A DNA stretch of 64,000 nucleotides, from NCBI GenBank assembly GCA_026874595.1, contig CM049313.1, positions 77,822,659-77,886,658 on the forward strand. The letters run 5' to 3'. The DNA is from Sipunculus nudus (taxonomy: Eukaryota; Annelida; Sipuncula; Golfingiida; Sipunculidae). The translations under genes and the position numbers were made by a program. Below are positions 37,201 through 48,700 of this stretch, one piece after another. Position 1 is the stretch's first letter. Each line of letters starts with the position of its first letter. The notes below the pieces were generated by a model. The model worked only from the letters and a program-made list of their open reading frames with translations, ran no database searches and was not told the origin of the DNA.

Positions 37201-39013
37201 TCTACTAACAGAACTCCAAAATATTTTTTTAAAGACACAATTATTCATAAAATGCACCTATTATTTTGTTACTGACCATTCCAACAAGCACAATCTGGTC
37301 CTTATATATATACATGACACCCTTCATCTATGGAGGGTTTCAAAGGACATTAGAAACTCAAAATTTCATAAACTAGATAAATTTAATTAGACATGATATA
37401 CACAAATCAGCATTTGAATGGCTGCCTATGCTGTAACCTATAAATTTAGCTTCCCAAGTATAATGAACTCAATTTGGCAATTTGCATTCATAATGTACCT
37501 TTCTTGTGCATCGCCACACGCAGATCATCAAAGTCCTTCATGGTTCCATACTCAGGGTTGATTTCCTTGTAATCAGAGACATCATACCCAACATCAGCAT
37601 TTGGTGATTTAGTGAGAGGCCCAAGCATCAACACATTGGCATTCAAGTCCTTGAAGTAGCTCAGCTTGTCATGGATTCCTGTGATCAAATATCAGACCAA
37701 ATTTTACCATGATATAGTGAGAATTATACATTCTGACTGAAGCAAAATATAATAAAAATATTGCAATAATCCAGTTATGAAACAATTAATCAATAATATT
37801 CAATCAGTTTGCCATATACTAGTCTCTTGAGTCTTCAGTGACCAATTAATCCTACATATTAAACTGACTACACTTAAATGCATCCCAGCAACCCCATTTT
37901 TGGCACACACCCCCCCCCCCCCCCACCTCTCATTTTGTCTTAGAAGTTGGGCCAGACCACAAGTGTGCACACACCTAGTCTTGCCTACGAGTTTGTAGTC
38001 TGGTTCCTACCAAATTCAACATAAAGGAAAAAAAAACATGATAAATTTTATAATAACCTGAAATTCACGTATAACAGAACTCACTGTTGGATCTGAAAAT
38101 AATTGTTCTTTCAATGGATCTTAGTTCATCCTTTAAAATTTTTTTCTCTGATTTTTGCTGTGGGCATGAAGAATGAAATAAGGTATTGTGGGTGTTGCAC
38201 TCCCTTACTTGGCAATTAAAATCAGCTGCAGTACTCCCAAGTCTACAACATTAATTGATGTTGCTTGCTTTATTAATGCATTAATTAAAATTCTCTGCTG
38301 TTGTATAATGAGATGAGGAGGCGTTGGGAGAATATTGATGATGCATGCCTGTGGGTCACGTAGTGTCCCCCTTGTATACCACAATAACACACCACATCTG
38401 ATAATTCTCACGTCATGTATCACATACGGGCTGGCACGGAGCCAGACCCGTTGTCACTTCAGCGCTTCATCCGACCACGGAACAGTATTATAGAAATTGA
38501 CCGATTATTTTCTATAGTCAATCGATAATAACTAAGTTACGTACCTTTCAGATTACCGATGCCCTTAGCTTTGCCAGCGGGTGCGCCATCCTTGAATGAT
38601 CTGGGGTGCGTTTTGTAGAGGACAGATTTCTGCCACCAATCCAGTTTGGGTCGGGGCGGACATTTTGGCGCCAGGATGATGATGATGATGGCAGCGGCCA
38701 ACATCCCAAACCATGCCAACCAAAACAAGATAAGCAGAGCCCAGCGTACTTTTTTCCAGAATGGATCGTCGGCATATTTCATCAGCTCGGACTTGGAGAG
38801 CCCCTGGAATTCATCTTGGTCGGGCTTCTCTGCCTCCTTTGGTTCAATGGTAACGGCCGCCACATCTGCGTTGGCTCCGCCATTGCCGATGAATTTCACC
38901 TTGGGATCGTCCGTGTGTCCATCAGGTATGACGCCGTCTGCCATCTTCTCTTCTTCTTTTTCATTTTCCGTCAGACGAGTCTTCTCGTCCGTGTTGTCCA
39001 GTTTATCAGTCAT
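28269..39013 (-). CDS. SLC3A2: SLC3-family amino-acid transporter heavy chain (CD98hc/rBAT-like), nine exons
   Basis: Exons in transcription order: 39013-38545, 37678-37499, 37164-37019, 36675-36550, 36347-36112, 35789-35591, 35154-34993, 31827-31705 and 28649-28269. All introns are GT-AG, phases agree at every junction, and the product is 673 aa. The N-terminus is acidic and cytosolic. [10 protein letters not shown] (71-80) precedes one membrane segment (about 91-115), then APKC with Cys118. In CD98hc the equivalent cysteine bonds the SLC7 light chain. The ectodomain is a GH13 alpha-amylase-like fold: MDFVPNH (222-228), [10 protein letters not shown] (317-326), TYYGEEIGM and SPMQW-like TPMQW in exon 8. 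The usual Glu acid/base is Asp391 (FLFVDVP) and the usual NHD is GDDH (454-457), so glucosidase activity is unlikely. Role expected from the family: plasma-membrane escort of an amino-acid exchanger. The frame is open upstream to 39,232, but MTDK at 39,013 fits family length best. Introns 7 and 8 (about 3.2 and 3.1 kb) are full of repeats. Confidence 0.93.
29895..31380 (+). mobile_element. Family B head-core-tail element inside SLC3 intron 8
   Basis: Common head (about 29,900-29,930), then core monomers marked by 'atgggtaacagagacctaat' at about 30,250, 30,592, 30,859 and (variant) 31,199, that is 267-340 bp apart. GGTGG-NN-CCACC palindromes lie at 30,079-30,090, 30,427-30,438, 30,766-30,777 and 31,037-31,048. 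The tail has an ACGG-type tract (about 31,311-31,332) and a hairpin at 31,347-31,377. The 29,330-29,620 stretch before it holds a diverged 'aggtggtgccccc' repeat piece. Antisense to the host gene. Confidence 0.78.
32136..34752 (+). mobile_element. Family A element with a nested insertion, SLC3 intron 7
   Basis: The head is at 32,136-32,170. The core shares 'acaaagcc', 'attctgctgacacagg' and 'aaaataatgaacaa' with 21,575-23,490, and the 3' end has the hairpin at 34,716-34,746 with a short decayed ACGG tract. Continuity with the other copy breaks at about 33,316 and resumes at about 34,452, so the interval is a later insertion. Without it the element would be about 1.5 kb. Confidence 0.68.
33316..34452 (+). 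mobile_element. Family C element nested in Family A
   Basis: Begins 'aactagaatattggtattct' and ends 'catccgcaaaactttgtttt' plus 'agaggatcc', matching the head and hairpin end of 26,790-27,335 with decay in the stem. Three or four core monomers carry degenerate palindromes near 33,461, 33,738, 33,999 and 34,143. The flanking Family A sequence is interrupted exactly at these ends. Confidence 0.65.
37910..37924 (+). repeat. C15 homopolymer in SLC3 intron 1
   Basis: A run of 15 C following 'ggcacacac'. Likely length-variable. Confidence 0.9.
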
Positions 39014-40548
39014 CGTACAGACGTTTCTTTTCCTAATTGTATCACTGCTGTATTCACTGTGAAACCGCGTGTGTCCAGTCCCGTTCACGGAGTTTGTCTG
39101 ATGAAATTTGTGGACTGTATGAGCATGCGCAGAGAGATTTGTGTGGGTGACTCGATTCACTACATTTGGGTAACTAAGCATTACAACATAGAAGTATATT
39201 ACGGAGTATTTCAATATGTCATGTGACTTCAAAGTTCAAGAGTTCAAGGGTCGATACCAAGGCGAACGTGCTCAAAGGTCGGCCAACAGTGACACTCCCC
39301 CCTTGGGTGGAACCTTTATTGATTATTCCATTAACGAGTGTTTACTGAACATAGCATTGAATAAACACATCGCCCTCAGCTTCACAAAGCCGAAGCGGTC
39401 ACACGCTGGGGGCCATATTCCACGGCCCTTCCGCTTGTATGATTAGTAGCCCTTTACATTAAAAATTCCGAGGGAGCTATATTAGCCAATACACAGTCGC
39501 ATGAATCGTTATTAGTGGGCGTTATTCTGGTCTAGACCTGGCTAAACGGTTAGTATATACTGACCCTCTAGCTGTTTACATCTGAATTGACCTTGTTTTA
39601 AGGCCAAATATCAGCCACAAATAACTGTGGCCAAAACAACGTACAGGCTGTTTAAATTCAGAGATACAGGCCAATATTAGGCTACAATTATCGCCATTTT
39701 GTCATACATTTTCTTTTTCTTTATTAATTATTACAAGGGTACAAGTGGCGATCGAACCCATTTAAGTGTATATTCTGTGTCGGTTTGTTCTCACTGGTGA
39801 ATGGACTAGGCTATACATGTGCTGTGCACCCGGTGAACCAATCTGATGTAATCATTGCACAGCCATCTAGGCCTATATAGGCCTATATAAGCGGATGTTT
39901 TTTTTGTTGTTGTCGATCTTCCTGGAAGCGGTTTCCATTGGCGAATCAAACCGAATGGTTTCAGCCAATCCCGCATGTACTTCAAATTTTGCCTGAAAAC
40001 GACGTGCCCTGGCTGTCGGCGTGCCCTGGCTGTCGGGCCTAACAAGGGGGGCGTCTTGCCTGCCTATCTCAATTATGAATGCGTACACTGGCAATTATTT
40101 TAGTAACAGTAACCTCCCTTTCAGTTAACTGATCATGGCCTTTTGTGAAAGCAGGCATGTTTAATTTTACTTTCCTGGGAAACAGAAGGTCCTGAATGGT
40201 GAAGCCACGATCTAGCCATTATTTCATTATTGAGCCACAATTAATAAAAAAATTCTGAATTGTCAACAATTAACTTGTCACTAGCACATCCTCCATATAC
40301 TCATGAAATAAACGTGACATGTCAATGTTGTGCGATTTTAACAAGGTATTTCACAAATTTATGTGACTTATAATTGCTGTAAGTCTCTCCCCGGTCTCTA
40401 AATTGTTTATATTGGTCTCGGTATGGATGTTAACGTTTCAGCACAATCAATTATGCAAGTTGTATTTTCATATATAGCTTTTTGAATAAGGTCGGTTAAT
40501 TGTTTCTCTTGGCAGCCAAACTATTAACTGGGATAGGTATTTTGCCAT
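39014..40548. other. Upstream region of the SLC3 gene
   Basis: GC content rises from about 38.5 to 39.5 kb, as expected for a promoter and first exon. The 73-codon open stretch upstream of the SLC3 start is probably 5' UTR. No convincing TATA box is seen. A 17-bp unit, cgtgccctggctgtcgg, is tandemly doubled at 40,003-40,036. No other gene is recognised. Confidence 0.4.
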
Positions 40549-40551
40549 TAA

Positions 40552-40872
40552 CTAAATCAAGTCCGCAAAAATATTAGAAGCAAGACCTTCAGACACATCA
40601 AACATCCTTGCCAATATAGCAAACCGGAAGTCTGGTCTCAAGCGAATAAGTGTCATTAGAACCCGGTCTTCATGATATATTTTGTAACTCAAATCTCTGA
40701 ACTGTTTTAGAACTGCAACAAGAGTCCATAATACATTCAGAGATATGCTGGTATACAGTAGTGCACCAGAATCCGTTTGCACCATTTTATTACCTACTGA
40801 AGATAAATCTTCAGGCGTACACCCAGTCCTTATATTTGCAGTTGTTATGTGCATGCACTGTTTGTGTTGCAT
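40552..40872 (-). pseudogene. PIF/Harbinger-type transposase fragment
   Basis: The 106-codon frame carries the N-terminal helix-turn-helix region typical of the DDE_4/HARBI1-like and ISL2EU transposases: LLYTSISL, then EDRVLMTLIRLRPDF, then FDVSEGLASNIFADLI, where the family normally has 'FxxSxSTVSRIF'. The frame stops right after the HTH and no DDE catalytic region follows toward 40.0 kb. It is a truncated remnant without activity. No terminal repeats were recognised. Confidence 0.7.
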
Positions 40873-41225
40873 GTATTATCCAGCTTTTTGGTTTCTGTGC
40901 TTGCATAACTGTGATCTCCATCTGTTGTGACCCAGGTGGACTCTATCTCTTCTTAGGCAATACTTAAATTTCGAAGTTTCGGCAAGTGGGTTCCGGTACA
41001 TGATTATCACCTGTGCCCTTAGCATTAGATCATTTGATCAGTGCATGAAACAGATTCATCATTCAGCAGTTTTCTTCTTTTGACTGGCCTGTCCGTAGTT
41101 GACACAGGTGTTCTCCTTAAAGGTTAATTCCATCCATGGGTGTGTGGGGTCGTTGTTGCCTCATATCCTAATAAAAGTTTAGGTATGGATTCTGTTCAGT
41201 TGGTTTTCCATCTATGAAAAGCACT

Positions 41226-41230
<5 letters not shown>

Positions 41231-41291
<61 letters not shown>
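41231..41291. repeat. (TA)n microsatellite, about 30 units
   Basis: 61 bp of perfect alternating TA. Confidence 0.97.
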
Positions 41292-41294
<3 letters not shown>

Positions 41295-41703
41295 TGGATC
41301 CTTGCGATTCAATGCTTTAATCCACTGACTTCTTAGCTCATCTCCATCTGCCCTTAGTGGTTATTTGTGAAAATTGTAAGGTCTGATACAAGGACAGTCT
41401 TTATGAAGATCGTACTTATTACTGTAAGATTTTAATTTATAAAATCCCTTAACTAATGGTTAAAACGCCTTTTGTTTAACTAAATGACCATGATTTCACA
41501 ATAAGTTACAGGAAAGATTAAATATTCCTTTCTGTGGACACAATCTGTAATTTTCAACGCTCTGATGTCAAATTCAGTAATTAATAACTGCATACAGTTT
41601 AAGAATCTTCTAACTTGGATATTTATTCATTAAAAAAATCTGTGATCCTTGGTGGACATAGTGTCAGTATAAATGTTTATCAGTTATCCTGCATATATTC
41701 TTA

Positions 41704-42335
41704 TAAACAATTGGCCCATTCGCCATGACGCCCAGCTGAAATTGACATGTATTATATAAAATTAAGTGCCTTAATTTCAGGAATCAAAGGGGACTTGCCA
41801 AGGACCTCCACATTGGCCCTGGATTTTCCAATCTATATGCAGGTTCCAAGGAAAATGGATACAATTTGTACCCTGTCTGTCTGGGTGCTCAGATTCATAT
41901 TTTTGGCCCATAGGTCACAGAATATAGCCTGTTAGGTCACCATGCCAGTTCTCAAGTGTAGATTTGCCAAGAACTTCCATGGATGTTGTGTCGGAATTTT
42001 CTAGGCTTAAAAGATACGATTTGTGCCCATCTGACATTCAGGGTGCTCATATGACTTTTTTTTCCTATAGTTCGCAGGATATAGGTCACAGTGACCTTAT
42101 TTCATGTTTCCAAGGACATTTGCCTATAGGACCTCCCAGAATTTTACGTTAGAAGATTCTAGGCCTAATGAATACTATAGGTGCCCCGTCAGACTGTCTG
42201 AGTGCTCATAATCATGTTTTAGGCCAATAGGTCGCACGATATAGGTCACAGTGGTATAATTTCGTTTTTCCAAGGACGTTTCTCCTGGACCTCCCTGAAT
42301 GTTGCGTTAGAAGATTCTAGACCTGATGTAGTCCA
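41704..42335 (+). repeat. Head plus about 165-bp core repeats (fourth core type)
   Basis: The head variant 'aacaattggcccattcgcca' + 'gacgcccagctga' is followed by three to four monomers. These are marked by 'ataggtcacag' near 41,912, 42,082 and 42,241 and by 'ccaaggac(c/a)t' blocks. No ACGG tract or hairpin is found before 42.4 kb, so the 3' end is lost. The following stretch (42,336-43,000) shows nothing recognised. Confidence 0.6.
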
Positions 42336-43004
42336 GAACTGAACGCTGACGGGCCCCACAAACACCCTGCCCCAAAGCCCCGGCCTATCAGCGTCATTCA
42401 TATAAGGAACCAACCTTAAACGCTTTGTGCAGTTCCAAGTCAATTTAATCACCTAAAGAGCCAGCTGTGGTTACAGATGTCTATTACAAGCTCAAAGCCC
42501 CTGGTTCACCCCTGCCGTATTACATAATATGGGAGTATACAGGCATATAATACAGTACATGTATACAACATCAGGCCTGGTAAACTTGTCCAAGTTGTGA
42601 CCAGTTGCCACTGCAAAGAACAATTGTCTTGAATTTAGATTTCAAATTAATGATATATACGGTGAAACTGACTCTACGCCCAGAAAGAAAAAAATTTCAT
42701 AGTGTTTGTAACAATCAGTTGACACTGTAAAGTTTAAAATTTATTCTCATTTATTTATGTATTTATTTAATTTTGTAGTTTGTACGCATTTTACGCAAAC
42801 ATATATTTTTTTGTAATTTACAAATTTATACCGTTATTTATATGTTTTACTGAACTTTCAGATCAGCTAATCAATCCGCAGCCCGCCCCGTACATATTTT
42901 ATTTCAGCCCGCCCCCCATTTTCTATATAGAATCTTGACGCCCATCACAGAATATTGAGCGGGGGCCAGCGGGCCAAAACCCTAATCCCAACACACGGTA
43001 ACTT

Positions 43005-44690
43005 CGGGTAAAACTATCGGCGCTCGGCTAGTTTGACAACTGGTCAACATGGAGTCCCCTCGTATAGTTTCTCGACAAATATCCACACATGGTTAGGCAA
43101 TGACTGGCCATGACACTTGATATTCATATGCCAAGACACAAGACAAGCGACATTCGCATCCGAATATGTCGAATAGTCACACAAAGCAGCGACTTTAAAA
43201 CTTGTTTAATCCAGGGTCATGGAAAAAACTGGATTTTATCCGGTTTAATCCAGTTTTATCCGGATTATACAGGATTAAAATGGATTAAACTAAGAATCAC
43301 CTTGTAAAATTTAATTAAATTAACATAAATGATAATCTTGATAAATGAGTTCAGAGGGTTTATTAATATATAAACAATATATGTTTGCAGTTTCCACCAG
43401 GTTCATGTTCATTGTTGTCAGCAGCCACTATAGCTAATGCTCAACACACACCTGAATGAGGAGCCGGTCCCTTTGTCTTCTATGTAACTCTCTTCTGGGT
43501 GGTAGTCAGTTTCTCAGTAGGATGTATCATCTTTATAGCATCATCCTCAGCCGTAAAATATTTACTCATCGTCAGAGGGCAGGCTTACAGGGTGACTTTT
43601 GCAGCCAAATTGTCAACATCTTTTAGCGAATGTGGAGGAGGATGCCTGAATGACTGATCCAATTGAGGTTTCTCCTCTCAGACTGTCATGACTAGATGGC
43701 TGTCTAATGGTAACCCACTGTTTGCTGCTTGTTTAGACATGCCTTACCAGTTGCAAAAGTCAAGGAATCACACTACTACCCTTCATTCAGAGAAGCCTAC
43801 TTTGGCAAGATAGCTGTATTTTATCATTTGCCTCTTGAAAGGTGCTCCACAAAATTATTGACATAGTGATTGATGTCACTGTAAATCTTAAGCAATTTAT
43901 GTAATTAATGACTGGATTATGTAAATATATCTCAGATGTAAAAATAGATGTTTATCTGTGAATAGAATGATATTCTATAGTACCACTGATCGTGGAGTTT
44001 AACTAAACGTGTGAACTGCAGTTGTTTAGCTTTTTTATAGTGTAATGTACAAAATACAATGTAGATGATAATGATTTAACAACTCCTACTCTAACTGACC
44101 TCTCTGAAGAAGAGAAATAATTTCAAGTTTCAGAATTATTTTTAAAATCAAGGCATGACTTTCTGTGACAAAAACAATGTGTTTTTATATGTAAAAATGT
44201 ACGGTCATATGATAATTCAGTTAACTAGACCTAAATGTTCCTTTATTAGAACAATATTTTTTTCAGAGACAGTATACACCCAAACTTTGGATAGAACTGG
44301 ATAAAACCTGTTTTATCAGATCTGCATTAAACCGGATTTATCCAGTGGATTAAACCAACTGTGGATAAAGCAGCCAACCCTGTTTTCCACACTTGTTCAA
44401 CGTCGAGTAACCTCGAATAGTTCAAACATATTAAGGCAATGATGGGCAACGACCTTAGATATTCGCATACAAATATAACGAAGACAAGCGATATTCCGTG
44501 CAAATTTCGAATATCACACAAATCATCTACATTCGATATTCTGGGAAAATTTTCTGTGATCGTTGCTCGGCTAGTCCGACAACCTTGTCAATATGGAGGC
44601 ATAGTTCATTCATATTAGGACAATGATTGCCCATGACTTTTGATATTTGCAAACCAATATATATAATAAAACATTACATCATGAGTGAGC
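43005..44690. repeat. Three copies of a 130-bp repeat around an inserted element
   Basis: 'cggcgctcggctag', then '(a)catggagt' and 'caatgactggccatgac...gatattc' occur at 43,010-43,190, in part at 44,395-44,520 and at 44,555-44,690. A fourth copy sits at 55,375-55,500, next to the second P450 copy. The repeat therefore belongs to the duplicated P450 flank. Confidence 0.6.
43205..44370. mobile_element. Putative insertion with inverted 'ggattttatccggtttaatc' ends
   Basis: The left end has repeated 'tccggtttaatccag/tttatccggatta' motifs (43,230-43,290). The right end (about 44,290-44,365) has the inverse: 'ggataaaacctg', 'aaaccggatttatccag', 'ggattaaacc'. The sequence interrupts the 130-bp repeat. 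No transposase ORF is seen, target duplication is unclear and the ends are not precisely fixed. Confidence 0.4.
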
Positions 44691-45476
44691 GTCAAGTATA
44701 ATATCACAACAGAAACCCTTTAATAAGTACAATATGGAGTGATCCATTTATAAGAAGAATAACAAAACTTTGAAGATTAATCTTAAAATTTTATTTCATT
44801 TAAGCAATTCAATATATGTATTTCCAGATATTATGATTCGTATGCGGACTGTTAATAAGTACTTGATTTTATATTCTCCTGAAGAATGTTATTTATAATA
44901 TATTCCAAGGACACATTGAAAAGAGGGACAACATACTTTTTTTCTGATATTTCCATTAGTGCCAACATTAGTAATTCGCAGTAAGAGTATTTAATGAAAG
45001 GCAGATATAACATTTGTCGCCGCCGCAATTCATGATTGGATAGCTCCATGCGCAATCTTGCAAGTCTAACATGAACAACAAAAGATATTTAAACTTACCA
45101 CAATGTACTACTGTGAGGATATGACAGCTGCCAAAACGGGTGTGTCACATACCCATTGCATGTGAAGAAAAATTTTTGAAAAATTTGCTTCCACTGCTAA
45201 AATGTTGGTCTCACTCAGCAGCACCCTCCATTGTTTTCCGTCCACTAATTTAGTTCACATTTTACCACCCAGATAGCAGCAATTCAGCTGCGATTACACT
45301 ATACAAATATGATAAGAAAATACTGATCAAATTGAAATATTTTTGTTACGAAAAATCATTTTCATTGAAGGTTCTGCTGAAAAATCATTTTTCATGATAT
45401 AGATTGAGACGCTCAACAAAACTGAAAGGAAGAACATTGTCTTCATCTTAAGGTTGCTAAAACTGTGAACAGTTTT

Positions 45477-45482
45477 TTTATT
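45477..45482 (-). promoter_or_regulatory. Poly(A) signal of P450 copy 1
   Basis: AATAAA on the minus strand about 290 bp past the stop codon. It is conserved at the matching place in copy 2 (56,263-56,268). Confidence 0.55.
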
Positions 45483-45767
45483 CAATAATATCTGGCTATA
45501 CCTCCATATCTGCCACTAATCGTACAGATAAAATGACTCATTGCATTTAGTAGAAAATCCCGTGGTCCGCATGCCCTCTTCCGTGAAGGCCGTGGTGCCC
45601 AGATGTTTTACAAAGAGTCAGATTGGTAGGGCTTGATTTACATTTTTTTTAACAATCTCAGGTTTGATTTTTCCATTACATTGAATACAGTTGGATTGGA
45701 GAAACCCTGCTATAATCTGACGGAAATCGCACAAACTACTAAAGTATTCATGGTTTCCTGAAGGTCT

Positions 45768-48700
45768 CTAATTTCTCTCTATTATTCTCACTTTGTAATC
45801 CTTGGGATAAATTTGAACAGAAGCAACGTACTGCCGAGGATCACACGATGGCAGAGGTTCCCCTTCTACAGACAGAAAAGAAAAACTCTTCCACAAGTAG
45901 GCGATGAATAAAAAGATGGCGTTTCTGGCGAGTGGTTCCCCGACACAAACACGTGACCCAAGACCAAACGGCATCAGCCTGAAAGAAGTTTATAAATCGA
46001 TATTCAGCTGGAACGCCTTAAAATAAGTTACATAATTAACAAAATCTAATTCGGTATTCTTTAAGAAATATAGAAAATTATATTATTCATTGAATGATTT
46101 AAAATATTTACTGAATAAACTCTAGGAATACAGCAATTAAACATGCAATTATTTAAATATTCGTTCATTTATATTCCGAGTCTTAATGTGAACTGCTTAA
46201 TCTTTCACCTCTGTCTGTTCGGATGGCTATTTGGCAAAAGTTTACGGTTGTCGTCCAGGAATCGTTCTGGTCTGAAAACCCAGGGGTCTCCCCAGTACTT
46301 GCTATGATGCACTTCCCAGATGTTCATCATCACCTGCATTAATTAAATGATGAAATGATCATAGGATCATGAATCTCTAATCAATGTTAAATGAGTAGTT
46401 ACATGCAAGTAGAGCATAAATGTATTCGAAAAGGAGATATTTTTGATTTGGCTTAGGAGAGAAATATCTGAATCACATGGATCTTGTCCACGGCTATTCA
46501 TCTGACAGGAATTTATTTATTCATGGAATAATGACGTTTTATTCTTCATTCCTAATGATTTAACAGGAAATGGAACAAGACATTTATGGAATCGGAAATG
46601 GAGTTGTATCCCACGCCATTTGGAATAAAATACTACCCTCCTTCTGAAGCATATATATTTAATAAGGCCAAGGCCACCACTGCAAGAACTTACTATTTGA
46701 AACAAATTGTGCATAGAAATTTTTTTGGGGAAATATGCAGTACTTCAAAGGTTATGGGTGTCACATTCATCATATATTTCTATAGACATGATCTTGAAGA
46801 TCAAGGTAAAGAAAAGCAGTTTTAGAACACGTGAGAACTTTAAACATTAGTTGTAAGACATAAAAATGAAAACATGGAGTAAATTGCTGTTTATGGGATT
46901 CACAATAACCTTTTTCAAACCCTTGATTTTACCGTGAGGTTCAATGTCAAGGTAACTGTTCAATAACATACATATTTAACAAAAAAAAAAAAGACAGAAC
47001 AAATGTAAGGTGACGATATATACAACCTATCTTGAGATATCCTATATTTCACTTTATTTTAAAAAAATATCCAAAATGAACCTATCCAAGTCCAGACCAC
47101 TCTACTGGTAAAGGTCATGACGCCTATTTAAAAACCGGTTTGTTCTATCGCCAGTAACTATGCACATATATTAAATAATAAAAACCAATGAAACGCTTTG
47201 GTCCACCGCAACCTTTTTCGAAGGGGTACAGGCAAAATTATGCTACCTGGACCCCCCCCCCCTTCCTGACTTGTGGGCCTTTTTTAGGAGTTTCATTAGT
47301 CCTCCTGGGTGGAACACTCCACTTTCCTGAATAGTGGATCCGCCCCTGTGTGGTGGTTAACGATATGATAGAACGCTTGCCCGGAACACATTAATACACC
47401 ATGCTATGGTTGTTGTATGTTCAGCGTAACATCCAGTTACGGTGAAAGTAGGATATCCCGTAGGGACCAGCTAACTAGTTCTGGTGCCAAGTGACGTCCA
47501 TCAGCTGAGATGTAACATGTTGAAGTTGAGTACTGTAGACTGGGCGCAACGAACATTAGCGCATCAACTACTCTTGCCAGATTAATGAATTATTTAACCC
47601 ATAATTAGGAGTTTGGTTTAAGAGCACGAGGGCTTGTCTGCATACTGGTGCACCGTGCGCACATCTTTTGAGAGGGCGTACCTTTTGTGATTCAGCCTGG
47701 GGCTGCAAGGTCAAAATGCTACACTACAAGTTGCATCCCACACAGTCACCGAGACCTCGATACTCTGCGCGGAGGCTTAATATATCCACTACTGTTTTTC
47801 TCCACACTGATGTTGAGTGCAACAGTTTGTCCGCCGCAGGCAACTGAAAGCATTCTTTTACCCGTGGTGCTGACCTTGTTCAACAAGATCGTTTTGGGTC
47901 CCATGAATTACTCCAAGGTAGCCATTGCCTCCTTCAATGTTCACTCTCTTAACATGAAGTCGGATGCTGACTTCCCTTCACTGAGAAATTCAGCCGTAAT
48001 CAAATGTTTGGCTCTCGAATGGCATGGCTTGGTCTCCGCTGCTGGGATCGGTGAAGGGATTTGGGTTGCTTCTGCCTTTGTTGCTGTGGGTGCTGTGGCT
48101 TTCCTAAAAGTTCGGCAGTGCGGGCTGGACGATGGCGGTCTTCCGCGGGTTTCTGCTTGACTTGGTGGCATGGCGTCTGTTGGCTCTGAGAACACGCTTA
48201 GGGAGCGCGCAGGGCTGAGGTCTTGACCACAGGAACCTGTAGCTGCTCGATGAGCGAAAACTTCTTCAGTCAGTCAAAGTAGAACTTGCTCCACAGATCA
48301 TCACTAGAGTGAAACTTGTCTTGCCTCTATAGAGTTCTTCTAGTCTGGAGTGTACAACAAACTTTAAGGCTCAATGGATCAACCTCTCTTAATCTTAGAC
48401 CTATAGGGCTACACCCCAACAGCGGACACAACATGGTAGTTTCTGTTCTAACAAATAAGGTTTCTGATGCTTCAAACGACACATTATACGGGAAGGCAAA
48501 CCCGGAAGAGTGGACGTTTGATGATCATGCGTGATTTTAAAACTCGTGTTGAGTCTGACCCTGATTTTTTCGATCCATCGTTTTAGATACATGTATTGCA
48601 TTTTCTATTTTTGTAGAAAATTTAAATCTCAGCAAGACGGGATCGTTACAAATCTACTGACGAATTGCAAGGCTCAAATGGCCTCACACCTAAACTGAGA

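Noticed and set aside
38646-39062. 138-codon + strand ORF
   Set aside because: Second antisense shadow of the same SLC3 exon; Ala/Met-rich only because it reads the membrane-segment codons backwards.
38606-39226. 206-codon + strand ORF
   Set aside because: Antisense shadow of the first SLC3 exon. The minus frame has the transmembrane segment, family motifs and a matching splice donor.
39014-39232. Upstream in-frame extension of the SLC3 protein
   Set aside because: Would add 73 residues with no family similarity ahead of a typical acidic cytosolic N-terminus; the ATG at 39,013 gives normal family length. Treated as 5' UTR, though not excluded.
42246-42452. 68-codon minus ORF in a slightly GC-rich patch
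   Set aside because: Overlaps the end of a tandem-core repeat and has no recognisable domain.
47687-48160. 157-codon + strand ORF with hydrophobic stretches
   Set aside because: Part of the decayed LINE in a P450 intron; the homologous place in copy 2 is broken and no domain is recognised.
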